NCBI GenBank assembly: GCA_049587755.1
Contig: JBAVEN010000063.1
Coordinates: 68,597 to 132,596, forward strand
DNA length: 64,000 nucleotides
Origin: Bog-375 sp049587755
Lineage (GTDB): Bacteria > Acidobacteriota > Terriglobia > Bryobacterales > Bryobacteraceae
Direction: 5' to 3'
In this document: piece after piece, positions 8,005 through 17,604 of the stretch
Numbering within the stretch: position 1 is the stretch's first letter
How the letters are laid out: every line of letters starts with the position of its first letter
Position numbers and translations under genes: made by a program
The notes under the pieces: generated by a model
Seen by the model: only the letters and a program-made list of their open reading frames with translations
Told to the model about the DNA's origin: nothing
Databases searched by the model: none

Positions 8005-10611
8005 GTGCCCGGAACCGGCCGTCTGCTGATGGCGCTGGTGGTCCTCGGAAGCGCCATCACGGCGCAATCCTACACGGCGCCCGCGGGCGACCGCCCCGCA
8101 TTGCGGCGGAGCGGGGCGTCGATTCTTCCGGGCGGGAAAATCATCGCGCCGCTAGGCGAAGATTACGTCACCGGGCCGGGCCCGTTCGGCATCGCGGTGA
8201 GCGCCTCGGGCAGAACCGTGGTCACCGCCAATATCGGCCCGTTTCGCTATTCCTACACCGTCCTCGAGCGCGCATCGCGGGAAGGCGGCTGGCAGGTCGA
8301 GCAGGCGGTGGCGGCGCCGCTGGACAATCCCGGGCAGTCGAACTCGGCCGACTGGCACAGTGTTTCCCTGGGAGTCGCGTTGTCCGGTGAGCGGGGAATT
8401 TACCTGGCGGAGGGCGAAAACGGGCGGGTGAGCCTTTTCGATTCCGCCGACGAGCGGCGGCGGGTGTTCAATCTCAACCAAGGAGGTTTCACGGACAGCT
8501 TCACCGGCGACCTGGCGTTGGATGCGGCGCGCGGGATCCTCTACGTCGGCGATCAGGCGAATTCGCGCATCGCCGCGATCGATGTGCGGTCGCACCAGGT
8601 GGTGGGTTCGGTGCGCGTGGGACGGCTGCCGTTCGCCATGGCGCTGGCGCCGGACGGGCGCAAACTCTACGTCACCAACTGCGGGATGTTCGAATACCGC
8701 GCGCTGCCGGGAGCGCCGGAGGCCGGCCTCTCGTTTCCGGCATTCGGTTTCCCCAGCGCGGAAGCGGTGCGCGGCATCGAGCAGGCCGGCATTCGGGTGC
8801 CCGGATTAGGCGAGCCCAGCGCGCGCGAGGCCGATTCGGTCGCCGTGGTGGACGTGGCGAATCCAGCCGCGCCCAAGGTGGAGACGTTCGTCCGCACCGG
8901 CCTGAAGTTCGGCGGCGCGGTACGCGGCGGCAGCGGTCCGGCGGGCATCCTCGCCGCCGGCGGCCAGGTGTTCGTCGCCGACTCGAGCGACGATTCGGTG
9001 AGCATACTCGACGCCGCCACCAATCAGGTGGAGGCGGAGATCCCGATCCGTATCCCCGGCCTCGAAGGGCTGCGCGGCGTGATCCCGATCGGCTTGGCCT
9101 ATCACGAAGGGTCCGGCTGGCTGCTGGTGGCGGAAGCAGGCATCAACGCGGTGGGCGTGATCGACGTGCGCGAACGACGCGTCATCGGGCACCTACCGGT
9201 GGCCTGGTTCCCGACGCGGGTGGCGCTCGACGGCGACACCGTGCTCGTCGCCAACGCTCGTGGCCACGGCGTGGGGCCGAACGCACCGGGAATCGTTGTG
9301 GGCGGCCTGCTGCCAACCTGGTTGTACCAGGGGACGATTACGACATTCCCTCTGCCGGCCCGCGAGCAACTGAAAGCGCAAACCGATGCGGTACTGGAGC
9401 TGAACGGCTTCCGGCCGCGGCCGGAAACCGTGCCGGCGCTGCCGCCCATCCGCCACGTGGTGCTGATCGTAAAAGAGAGCATGAGCTATGACGAAGTGCT
9501 GGGCGATATCGCGAGCGCCCGCAATGGGCCGGTGATGGGCGATCCCAGGTTGGCGCGGTTGGGCACTCACGGCTTAGCCGACGGAAGGCGGCAGCGGCTG
9601 AGCATCAAGGACGTGAACCTCACGCCCAACCAACACGCCCTGGCGCGCCGCTGGGCTTCGAGCGACAACTTCTACGCCGATGGCGAAGCCAGCGTGGAAG
9701 GGCACCATTGGCTGGCGGGCGTTTATCCGAATCCCTGGGTGGCGAGCTCGGTGGCGGCGGCCTACGGCGGCCGAAAGAGCTTCCAATTAGGCTCTGCCCC
9801 AGGGCGGCTCAACTTCGCCGGCATGGCGGCGTCGGTCGAGCCGGAAGATCTCGGCGAAGCCGGAACGTTGTGGGACCACCTGGCGGCCCATGGCGTTTCG
9901 TTCCTGAACTTCGGCGAAGGATTCGAGTTGGCGGGAGCGCTGGAAGGGCCCGGCCTGGGGCCCACGGGCGTGCGCCTGCTGACCAACATGCCGATGCCCG
10001 AAGCGCTGTTCCGCAACACCGTGCGACAGTATCCGGGCTTCAACCTGGCCATTTCCGACCAGCAACGCGCGTCGCGGTTCATCGAGGAAATCGAGCGGCG
10101 ATACGGAAAGACCGGCGCAGCCTTGCCGGCGCTCTTGTTTGTCCACTTGCCCGGCGACTACCTGGCGGAAGCGCGTCCCGAGGATGGATACCCGTACCAG
10201 GAATCGCACGTGGCCGACAACGACTATGCTCTGGGCCGCATCATCGAATACCTCTCAAGCACCGCCTGGTGGCGGGACACGGCGGTTTTCGTCACCGAGG
10301 CCGATACGCACGGCGGCGTCGACCACGTGGATGCGCACCGCACCGTGCTGCTGTGCGCCGGGCCGTGGGCGAAATCGGGCTACGTCTCGCACCGCAACGT
10401 GAGCTTTCCGGGACTGCTGAAGACCATCTTGCGCCTGTTGCAGCTCCCGCCGCTCAACCTGTTCGATGCCGCCGCCGCTGATCTGACCGACTGTTTCGCC
10501 AAGTCACCCGACACCTCCCGCTATTACGCCGTGCCCGTGGATAGGCGCATTTTCGACCCGAGGCAGGCTGCGGACGGCGCCGGGAAAGGCAAGTTACTGC
10601 GTGCAGAATAG
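8005..10611 (+). CDS. Exported YncE-like propeller fused to an alkaline-phosphatase-superfamily phosphoesterase
   Basis: 868 residues from a GTG at 8005 preceded by GGAGG; an ATG at 8029 is an alternative. A signal peptide (LLMALVVLGSAITA) is followed by ~420 residues of YVTN/NHL-type propeller blades (LYVGDQANSRIAAIDV, KLYVTNCGMF, VFVADSSDDSVSILD). From HVVLIVKESMSYDEVLGD a phosphoesterase domain follows, with DNFYADGEASVEGHHWL and TEADTHGGVDHVDAH supplying metal-binding Asp/His residues. This bifunctional architecture is common in Acidobacteriota; the substrate is unknown and the site of action is periplasmic or extracellular. Confidence 0.88.
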   Translation: MPGTGRLLMALVVLGSAITAQSYTAPAGDRPALRRSGASILPGGKIIAPLGEDYVTGPGPFGIAVSASGRTVVTANIGPFRYSYTVLERASREGGWQVEQAVAAPLDNPGQSNSADWHSVSLGVALSGERGIYLAEGENGRVSLFDSADERRRVFNLNQGGFTDSFTGDLALDAARGILYVGDQANSRIAAIDVRSHQVVGSVRVGRLPFAMALAPDGRKLYVTNCGMFEYRALPGAPEAGLSFPAFGFPSAEAVRGIEQAGIRVPGLGEPSAREADSVAVVDVANPAAPKVETFVRTGLKFGGAVRGGSGPAGILAAGGQVFVADSSDDSVSILDAATNQVEAEIPIRIPGLEGLRGVIPIGLAYHEGSGWLLVAEAGINAVGVIDVRERRVIGHLPVAWFPTRVALDGDTVLVANARGHGVGPNAPGIVVGGLLPTWLYQGTITTFPLPAREQLKAQTDAVLELNGFRPRPETVPALPPIRHVVLIVKESMSYDEVLGDIASARNGPVMGDPRLARLGTHGLADGRRQRLSIKDVNLTPNQHALARRWASSDNFYADGEASVEGHHWLAGVYPNPWVASSVAAAYGGRKSFQLGSAPGRLNFAGMAASVEPEDLGEAGTLWDHLAAHGVSFLNFGEGFELAGALEGPGLGPTGVRLLTNMPMPEALFRNTVRQYPGFNLAISDQQRASRFIEEIERRYGKTGAALPALLFVHLPGDYLAEARPEDGYPYQESHVADNDYALGRIIEYLSSTAWWRDTAVFVTEADTHGGVDHVDAHRTVLLCAGPWAKSGYVSHRNVSFPGLLKTILRLLQLPPLNLFDAAAADLTDCFAKSPDTSRYYAVPVDRRIFDPRQAADGAGKGKLLRAE

Positions 10612-10674
10612 GCAGCGACCACGATCGGACCACTTCAGAGTGAACAATCGGACGCAAACGGACGGAGAGCACCC

Positions 10675-11082
10675 CTATTGGGCAGTGACATCTTCCTGAG
10701 CTGTCCAGGTCACCTTCTTTTTTGCCGGATCGTCAGATAGCTTCGGGGGGATGAGCGTCAAATTGCCGCTCGCCTTGGCACCGTCAATAGTTCCGTCAAG
10801 CCGCGCCTGGATCGCTCCGCACAAGGTTATCGTCTGCCCGGTAAACTTCATCGATTTGGAAGCGATGGGAACCGCCGGTCCGGTAAACACCTTCGTTCCC
10901 TCGTCCACCGCGCTGGCACAACTAACCCCCACATCAATTGACAAAGAGGCCACGGCACCCTTCACCACCGAAATACTAAGTGTGTGATTTTCGGATGTCT
11001 TACCGCGCCAGAATTCCGGAGCTTGGGCCTGAGCATGATATAAGAATGCCAGTAGTAAGAACGCCCGAAGCGGTGCATTCAT
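10675..11082 (-). CDS. Small exported protein of unknown function
   Basis: 135 residues from the ATG at 11080-11082, directly followed by a signal peptide (AFLLLAFLYHAQA-Q). An upstream start at 11097 would add five residues before it. The mature part has a pair of Cys residues and alternating beta-type patterns (LSISVVKGAVASLSIDV). No family recognised. It is convergent with the phosphoesterase gene. Confidence 0.65.
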   Translation of the reverse strand: MNAPLRAFLLLAFLYHAQAQAPEFWRGKTSENHTLSISVVKGAVASLSIDVGVSCASAVDEGTKVFTGPAVPIASKSMKFTGQTITLCGAIQARLDGTIDGAKASGNLTLIPPKLSDDPAKKKVTWTAQEDVTAQ

Positions 11083-11771
11083 GCGGTCATTATACAACAG
11101 AGGTGAGATTTCAAAGGCACCAAATGACCGTTAATTCGAATAACCGCAATTATTAGCCGCCAGCGGGGGTTCCCCAAAGCGCATTGCCCGCATTTTTGCC
11201 GCCGTAGAACGAGCACGCCCATAGAGAGCTCCTTTTCTGTAATTGATTCGGAGTTGCTGTCCATTTACCCAACTGTAAACCGCGCCGCGCACTTCTGACG
11301 ATGGTTCGTGACAACTCGGCCGTCGCTGAGTAAGTCCAGCAAGGTGAGCAATGACTGGAAAGCGGCGGTTAACCTTGGTTATGCCGGAAGCAAGGGTCGC
11401 AAACAGGCACGTCTTCCATGGTGACATACTGCAAGCTAGTGCTTTTCTGTCATTCCGCTGGTTCTTTTCATCTGCCAACCTACAGCAGAAGCTCCAAAAT
11501 AGAATGCTGCCGAGCAGAGTACTATCCCTGAGTGCTATCCCGGCTCAGAGCGCCTGCGGGACGTCGACAGTTCGGCGCCACGCTTCGGTGTTTTCCGCGT
11601 TCCAGGCGCCAGCCTGCATCTCGCGCGCGGGTTGCGCATGATATGGAAGACACAAGGCCACTCTCCTGCTGACGCGCTGATTCATCGTATGTTCATGTGG
11701 CGAAGTCTATGCTATAGCTATAGAGGACATCGTTGCGAGTCGCGGGCCTAGTCCGCGACCCACCGCTCAAA
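11083..11771. other. Long gene-poor stretch upstream of the efflux operon
   Basis: About 690 bases, visibly richer in A/T than its surroundings. Short open frames exist on both strands but none has a credible start, a domain, or an amino-acid pattern like its neighbours. It may be decayed coding DNA. A palindrome lies near its right end. Confidence 0.5.
11712..11723. promoter_or_regulatory. Palindrome upstream of the efflux operon, possible operator
   Basis: CTATAGCTATAG is a perfect 12-base palindrome, 48 bases before the ATG of the outer-membrane efflux gene. The position suits a repressor site on the operon promoter, but no partner regulator is encoded next to it. Confidence 0.35.
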
Positions 11772-13079
11772 ATGTTTTTCCTGCCACATGCGGCGCTGCG
11801 GGTAGCGCTCGGGCTCGCGCTGGCGAGTGCCGGCCTCGCGCAGCCGGCCGCGCCGCAATTGACGCTGACGCTGCAACAGGCGATCGACCGCGCCAAGCAA
11901 TACGGACCGAGCTTTCTGGCCGCGAATCTGGCCGCCGCCAGCGCTCACGAAGACGCGGTGCAAGCCAGGGCGGCGCTGCTGCCAGGTGTCAGCGCGTTCA
12001 GCCAGTACATCTACACGCAGCCGAACGACACGCTCACCGGCATTTTTGTGTCGAACGATGGGCCGCACGTTTACAACGAGCAGGCGCTGGTTCACGGCGA
12101 CCTTTATGCGCCGGGAAAGCGCGCCGACTATCACCGCGCGCTGGCCGCCGAGGCCGTGGCGCGCGCCAAGGCCGACGTTGCGGCGCGCGGGCTGGTGGCC
12201 GTCGTGGTGCAGGACTATTACGCAATGGCGGTGGCCGGGCGCAAGCTCGAGAATGCCCGGCAGGCGCTGCGCGAAGCGCAGCATTTCCTCGATGTCACCG
12301 AACAGCAGGAGCGCGGCGGCGAGGCGGCGCACTCCGATGTCATCAAGGCGCAGATTCAAGTGGAGCAGCGCCAGCGCGACGCCGAAGATGGCCGGCTTGG
12401 GCTGGATAAAGCCCGCCTGGCGTTCGCAGTTCTGTTGTTTCCCGATTTCCGCCAGGATTTCGAAATCGAGGACGATTTGGACAGCGTAGCGGCTTTGCCG
12501 CCGTTTCCGCAGGTGCAGGAGATGGCGGGGCGTAACAATCCCGATATGCGGGCGGCGCAGGCCATGGTGGAACAGCAAACTCACGCGGTCGAATCGGCGC
12601 GGGCGGCGCTGCTGCCAACGCTCTCCTTCGACTATTTCTTCGGCATCAATGCCAACCAGTTCGCGCTGCACGACGCGCAGCAGCGGAATAACCTCGGCTC
12701 GGTGGCGCAGGCGCAATTAACGGTGCCGTTGTGGAGCTGGGGCGCGGCGCGCAGCAAGATTCGCCAGGCGCAGATCGGGCTCGAACAAGCCAAGAACGAT
12801 TTGAGCTTCACCGAGCGCCAGTTGCTTTCCACCCTGCAGGCGTTCTACCAGGAGGCGCAGGTGGCCGGCTCGCAGGTGGATTCGCTCAGACATTCGGCGG
12901 AGCTTGCCGCCGACAGTCTGCGGCTAACGCTGCTGCGCTACCAGGCGGGTGAGGTTACGGTGCTGGAAGTGGTGGATGCACAGACGACACTGACGCAGGC
13001 GCGCAACGCTCGGGTCGATGGTCTGGCGCGCTACCGCCTGGCGCTGGCGGACTTGCAGACTCTGACGGGAGCGTTTTAG
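11772..13079 (+). CDS. TolC-family outer-membrane efflux protein
   Basis: 435 residues from the ATG at 11772, which begins a signal peptide (VALGLALASAGLA-Q); a TTG at 11733 would add a non-signal N-terminus. Two OEP repeats are visible, each with long amphipathic helices (LTLQQAIDRAKQYGPSFLAANLAA, and later VVDAQTTLTQARNARVDGLARYRLALADLQTLTG, the usual TolC ending). It should form the trimeric outer-membrane channel for the pump encoded by the next two genes, which follow without a gap. Confidence 0.93.
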   Translation: MFFLPHAALRVALGLALASAGLAQPAAPQLTLTLQQAIDRAKQYGPSFLAANLAAASAHEDAVQARAALLPGVSAFSQYIYTQPNDTLTGIFVSNDGPHVYNEQALVHGDLYAPGKRADYHRALAAEAVARAKADVAARGLVAVVVQDYYAMAVAGRKLENARQALREAQHFLDVTEQQERGGEAAHSDVIKAQIQVEQRQRDAEDGRLGLDKARLAFAVLLFPDFRQDFEIEDDLDSVAALPPFPQVQEMAGRNNPDMRAAQAMVEQQTHAVESARAALLPTLSFDYFFGINANQFALHDAQQRNNLGSVAQAQLTVPLWSWGAARSKIRQAQIGLEQAKNDLSFTERQLLSTLQAFYQEAQVAGSQVDSLRHSAELAADSLRLTLLRYQAGEVTVLEVVDAQTTLTQARNARVDGLARYRLALADLQTLTGAF

Positions 13080-13081
13080 GA

Positions 13082-14500
13082 ATGAGCTTAGAGCGGCAGA
13101 GCGAGGCGGACGCCCTCGTCCGCAGCCGGCCCGCGCGCCGGCTTTCGGCGGGTGGGCAGTTGATTCTTCGACAAGGCAGCGGGGCCAGGGAGCCCCGGGA
13201 GGACCAGGGGGTCCGCCCCACCACGGCTCCCGGATTGCCATTCTTACTCGTTGTCTGCTGCCTGCTGGTTTCCGGTTGCGCCAAAAAGGAAGCGGCGGAG
13301 GTGGAAGGTGTGGCTGCCGTAGAAGTAGCCACGGTGACGCAGGATTCCATTCGCCGGATAGTGGAGGCCGACGCCGTGTTGTACCCCATCGACCAGGCTT
13401 CGGTGATGCCGAAAATCAGCGCGCCGGTGCAGAAGTTCCTGGTGAATCGGGGCGACCACGTGCGGGCGGGGCAACTGTTGGCGGTGCTCGAAAATCGCGA
13501 CCTGGTGGCCGCTGAAAACGCCGCCAAGAGCCAGGTGGATCAGGCCGAAGCCAATCTGCGCAGCACCGAATCGGCTACGGTGCCGGAAGCCATCACCAAA
13601 GCGCAGACCGACGTTGCCTCAGACCGGGAACAGCTTGACGCCGCCGGGCGAGTGCTGGAAAGCCGGCGGAAGCTCTTCCAGGACGGCGCCCTGGCGCGCA
13701 AATCGGTGGACGATGCAGCGGTGGCTTACGCGCAGGCGAAAGCGCAGTTTGAAACGGCGAGCGAGTACCTTCGCGCTTTCGAGAACGTGGGCAAGCCGGA
13801 GCAAATCAAGACCGCGCAGGCGCAGGTGGCCGCGGCGCAGGCGCAATACCGCGCCGCCGCGGCGCAGGTAAGCTATTCGGAAATCTTGAGCCCAATTGCG
13901 GGCGTGATTGCCGACCGGCCGCTCTACGCCGGCGAAATGGCCGCGCCAGGCGGCCCCTTGCTGACGGTGATGGACACTTCCCGCGTGGTGGCGCGCGCCA
14001 ACATTCCGCAAGCGTTGACCGCCAGTATCCGAATCGGCGACGCTGCGGCCATCCGGCTCACAAATGGCCAGACGGAAGTGCCGGCGCGAGTGACGGTGGT
14101 GAGCCCAGCCACCGATCCCGCCAGCACCACGCTGCAGGTTTGGGCGGAGGCGGCCAACCCCGGCGAAGGGCTCAAGCCGGGCGCCAGCGTGCGTTTGAGC
14201 ATCGTCACCGAAACCATTCCGCGCGCAGTGGTGATTCCCGCGGCCGCTATCCTGCCCGGCGAAGAGGGCGGCGACGCGGTGCTGGTGGTGAGCGCCGATT
14301 CCACGGTTCATCGCAAGACGATCGAGACCGGCTCGCGCGATGGCGACAAGGTGCAGGTCCTGAGCGGCGTTTCGCCCGGCGAGCAGGTGGTTGCCGCCGG
14401 CGGCGTGGGTCTCGACGACAATTCCAGGGTGCGGATCGTCAAGCCCGGCGCGAAGGACGAGGCTGGCGAAGCTGGCGGCAGGGGCGCAGAGAAGGAATGA
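13082..14500 (+). CDS. RND efflux periplasmic adaptor lipoprotein (HlyD/AcrA family)
   Basis: 472 residues from the ATG two bases after the tolC-like stop. The lipobox is LLVSGC near residue 64, followed by KKEAAEVEG. The adaptor has the normal lipoyl half-motif (ISAPVQKFLVNRGDHVRAGQLLAVLEN), a coiled-coil hairpin around residues 145-260, a second lipoyl half (SPIAGVIADRPLYAGEMAAPGG) and a beta-barrel. The ~50 residues before the signal sequence are odd: they come from GC-rich hairpin DNA (13110-13230), so the true start may be later, possibly a TTG at the LPFLLVV segment. Its stop overlaps the next ATG. Confidence 0.9.
   Translation: MSLERQSEADALVRSRPARRLSAGGQLILRQGSGAREPREDQGVRPTTAPGLPFLLVVCCLLVSGCAKKEAAEVEGVAAVEVATVTQDSIRRIVEADAVLYPIDQASVMPKISAPVQKFLVNRGDHVRAGQLLAVLENRDLVAAENAAKSQVDQAEANLRSTESATVPEAITKAQTDVASDREQLDAAGRVLESRRKLFQDGALARKSVDDAAVAYAQAKAQFETASEYLRAFENVGKPEQIKTAQAQVAAAQAQYRAAAAQVSYSEILSPIAGVIADRPLYAGEMAAPGGPLLTVMDTSRVVARANIPQALTASIRIGDAAAIRLTNGQTEVPARVTVVSPATDPASTTLQVWAEAANPGEGLKPGASVRLSIVTETIPRAVVIPAAAILPGEEGGDAVLVVSADSTVHRKTIETGSRDGDKVQVLSGVSPGEQVVAAGGVGLDDNSRVRIVKPGAKDEAGEAGGRGAEKE
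13110..13230. repeat. Cluster of GC-rich short hairpins within the adaptor 5' region
   Basis: Successive self-complementary units occur here: GCGGAC..GTCCGC, GCCGGC..GCCGGC, GGGGC..GCCCC and GGACC..GGTCC, each with a short loop. They are translated in frame as the atypical N-terminal extension of the adaptor. The pattern resembles an extragenic palindromic repeat cluster inserted at the gene's start. Confidence 0.5.
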
Positions 14501-17500
14501 GCGGCACGCCGCCACCTGGCACAGACGCGGCCGCCTCCGGTCACTGGACCGCGCGGCACGGGCAGCCCATCGTTTTCGTCATCCTCACCCTGGTGGCTGT
14601 CGGCATCTACCTGGCGCTGACCATTCCGGTTGCGGTTTTCCCGGAAACCAATTTTCCGCGCATCGTAGTGGGCGCGGATAACGGCGTCTATCCCATCGAC
14701 CAGACGCTGGTCACCGTCACCAGGCCGATTGAAGAGGCTGTCAACACGGTCCCCGGCCTGGACCACCTCTGGTCCATCACCAGCCGGGGCACTGCGGAAG
14801 TCGACCTGTTCTTCGGTTGGAAGAGCGACATGTACCGAACGTTGGAGCTGGTGAACGCAGCCCTGGCTCGCGTCCAGCCCACCCTTCCGCCCACTGCGAA
14901 GATCACCGCCAACCGGCTCACCTTCGCGGCGTTTCCCATCATGGGTTACAGTCTGACATCCGACACGGTGCCGCAAACGCGCATCTGGGAGATGGCGGCC
15001 TATGATTTGAAGCCGCGGCTGAACCGCACCACCGGCGTTTCGAGCGTGCTGGTGCAAGGCGGGCAAGTTCCCGAGTTTCAAATCGAGCCGGATCCCGCCA
15101 AGCTGGTCGAAACCGGCACTACGGTGCCCAACATTCTGGATGCCATCTCCCGCAGCAACATGGTCGATTCACCGGGACTGATCGAAACCAACCATCAACT
15201 TGTGCTCAGCCTGGTGAGCGGGCAAGCCAGGACGCCGGCGGAAATCGGCGATATCGTGGTGAAGACCACGCTCGCCGGCGCGCCCATCCACATCGGCGAC
15301 CTGGGAAGCGTTACGCCCTCGGTGATGCCGGTCTACACCATCGTCACCGCCAACGCCAGGCCCGCCGTGCTGCTGAACATCTACCGGCAGCCCGATAGCA
15401 ATACGGTGACGGTGGCTAATGCGGTTCATTCTGAGATCGAAAGCATCCGGCGGACGCTGCCAAAGGGCGTGGAGTTGCGGCCGTTCTACGATCAATCGGA
15501 ACTGGTCAACGACTCGATACGCGGCGTGCGCGACGCCATCCTGGTAGGGCTGGTTCTCGCGTCGCTCATTATGGTGCTGTTCCTGCGCGATTGGGGCACG
15601 TCGCTGGTGGCTGGCCTGGTGATACCGGCGACCATCGCGATCACGTTCATCGCGCTCCGCGTTCTGAATGAAAGCTTCAACCTGATGACGCTGGGAGGCC
15701 TGGCGGCGGCGGTGGGGCTGGTGATCGACGACGCTATCGTGGTGGTGGAGAACATCGTCATGCACCGCGACCGCGGCCAGACGCGCTCGGAGGCAATCCG
15801 CAGCGCCATCCAGGAAATCCGCGTCCCGCTGGTCGGCTCCACGGTAACGCCCATCGTGGTGTTTCTGCCGCTGATTTCCATCACCGGGGTCGAAGGTGTT
15901 TTCTTCCGCGCCCTCGCCATCACCGTCGCCATCGCGCTGGTAACCTCGCTCGCTCTGGCGCTCACCTGGACGCCCACGCTCAGCCACTACTTGATTCGCC
16001 GCCGGGGCCGGCGCCGCCCGGAGGAGCTTAAGCATACGCCGCCGCGCGCCATGCGCGTTTATGCGGGCGTGCTGCAATTCGCCCTCGAGCACCGACTGGC
16101 GATGGGCCTGTTCACCGTGGCGTTGATCGGGGCATCGTATGTCTGTTACACGCGGCTGGGATCCGACCTGCTGCCGGAGATGGACGAGGGCGGCTTCGTG
16201 CTGGACTACATCATGCCCGCAGGCTCGTCGCTCGAAGCCACCAACCGGGTGATCACCCACGTGGAGCAAATCTTGCGCGCAACGCCGGAAGTGGAGAGCA
16301 CGTCGCGGCGCACCGGGATGCAGCTTGGCCTGGCCACCGTGACCGAAGCCAATACCGGCGACATCGCGGTGAAGCTGAAAAGAAATCGCGGCCGCGACGT
16401 TGAGGAAGTGATGGCCGATGTCCGCGCGCGTGTGCGGCAGGCGGAGCCGGTGCTCGATATCGAGTTCACCCAGGTGTTACAGGATATGATCGGCGACCTG
16501 ACCAGCGCTCCGGAACCCTGCATCATCAAGCTGTTTTCGAACGACCCCGATGCGCTCCGGCGGTGGGCGCCGGAAACGGCCAAGGCAATCGGCAAGATTC
16601 ACGGCGTGGTGGACATACTGGACGGGATCGAGAACACCATCAGCGGCCCCGCCACGGTCTTCAACGTGGACCCGGTGGTGGCGGCGCGCGCCGGATTTTC
16701 ACCGCAGGAAGTGGAGGTCGACGCCAGCGCCGTTTTGCAAGGCGAGCCCGCCACGGCGCCGGTGGTGGTGAGCGACCGCGCCTACACGATTCGCGTTCGC
16801 TTCCCCGAGCGGACGCGCGCCACGCTCGATGCCATCCGCAACACCGTGCTGGTCAGCGGAACGGGCAAGACCGCCAGCATCGGCTCGCTCGCCGGCATGG
16901 TGCAAATTCCGGGGCAGACCGAGATCCGCCGCGAGAATTTGCAGCGTGACGTCGAGGTGACCGCCCGCTTTGAAGGCTTGAACCTGGGCGAGGGTATGGA
17001 CCAGGTGCAACGGGCGGTTCGCGATCTGCACATACCATCCAACATCCGCGTGGCTTACGGCGGCCAGTATGAAGAGCAGCAAAAATCGTTCCGCGAGCTG
17101 GTGGTGGTGCTGATTCTGGCCATCGTGCTGGTGTTTACCGTGCTGTTGTTCGAGTTCGGCAGTTTCGCCGCGCCGGCGGCGGTGTTAGCCTCGGCCATCC
17201 TTTCCACTTCCGGCGTGTTTCTGGCGCTGCTGGTCACCGGCACCACCTTCAATCTCTCTTCGTTCATGGGATTGATCATGGTGATCGGCATCGTGGCCAA
17301 GAACGGAATTCTGTTGTTGGATGCGGACCAGAACTTCCGTGCCGCCGGCATGGCGGCCGAGGAAAGCATGCTGCGCGCCGGTGAACGCCGCCTGCGTCCC
17401 ATTCTGATGACGGCGCTGGCCACGGTGGCCGGCATGATCCCGCTGGCGCTCGCCTGGGGCGCCGGTTCTCAAATGTTGCAGCCCTTGGCTATCGCGGTCA

Positions 17501-17604
17501 TCGGCGGTATCCTCGCCTCGATGGTTCTCTCCCTCGTGGTAACGCCGGCCGTGCGGTATTACCTGGAAACAGGTACGAATCACGTTGAAGGAGCAAATCA
17601 ATGA
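14497..17604 (+). CDS. RND-family multidrug efflux inner-membrane transporter
   Basis: 1035 residues from the ATG that overlaps the adaptor stop (ATGA at 14497-14500). The usual RND plan is seen: a first helix (IVFVILTLVAVGIYLAL), a ~300-residue porter loop, a helix block from ILVGLVLASLIMVLF, a GLVIDDAIVVVENI segment with the proton-relay acidic residues, a second porter loop, and a final helix block with SSFMGLIMVIGIVAKNGILL. It pumps substrates out through the adaptor and TolC protein; drug, metal or lipid specificity cannot be told from sequence. Confidence 0.94.
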   Translation: MSGTPPPGTDAAASGHWTARHGQPIVFVILTLVAVGIYLALTIPVAVFPETNFPRIVVGADNGVYPIDQTLVTVTRPIEEAVNTVPGLDHLWSITSRGTAEVDLFFGWKSDMYRTLELVNAALARVQPTLPPTAKITANRLTFAAFPIMGYSLTSDTVPQTRIWEMAAYDLKPRLNRTTGVSSVLVQGGQVPEFQIEPDPAKLVETGTTVPNILDAISRSNMVDSPGLIETNHQLVLSLVSGQARTPAEIGDIVVKTTLAGAPIHIGDLGSVTPSVMPVYTIVTANARPAVLLNIYRQPDSNTVTVANAVHSEIESIRRTLPKGVELRPFYDQSELVNDSIRGVRDAILVGLVLASLIMVLFLRDWGTSLVAGLVIPATIAITFIALRVLNESFNLMTLGGLAAAVGLVIDDAIVVVENIVMHRDRGQTRSEAIRSAIQEIRVPLVGSTVTPIVVFLPLISITGVEGVFFRALAITVAIALVTSLALALTWTPTLSHYLIRRRGRRRPEELKHTPPRAMRVYAGVLQFALEHRLAMGLFTVALIGASYVCYTRLGSDLLPEMDEGGFVLDYIMPAGSSLEATNRVITHVEQILRATPEVESTSRRTGMQLGLATVTEANTGDIAVKLKRNRGRDVEEVMADVRARVRQAEPVLDIEFTQVLQDMIGDLTSAPEPCIIKLFSNDPDALRRWAPETAKAIGKIHGVVDILDGIENTISGPATVFNVDPVVAARAGFSPQEVEVDASAVLQGEPATAPVVVSDRAYTIRVRFPERTRATLDAIRNTVLVSGTGKTASIGSLAGMVQIPGQTEIRRENLQRDVEVTARFEGLNLGEGMDQVQRAVRDLHIPSNIRVAYGGQYEEQQKSFRELVVVLILAIVLVFTVLLFEFGSFAAPAAVLASAILSTSGVFLALLVTGTTFNLSSFMGLIMVIGIVAKNGILLLDADQNFRAAGMAAEESMLRAGERRLRPILMTALATVAGMIPLALAWGAGSQMLQPLAIAVIGGILASMVLSLVVTPAVRYYLETGTNHVEGANQ

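Noticed and set aside
11131..11478. Reverse-strand open frame of 115 residues in the gene-poor block
   Set aside because: No ribosome site, domain or neighbour-like codon use; left as unexplained sequence.
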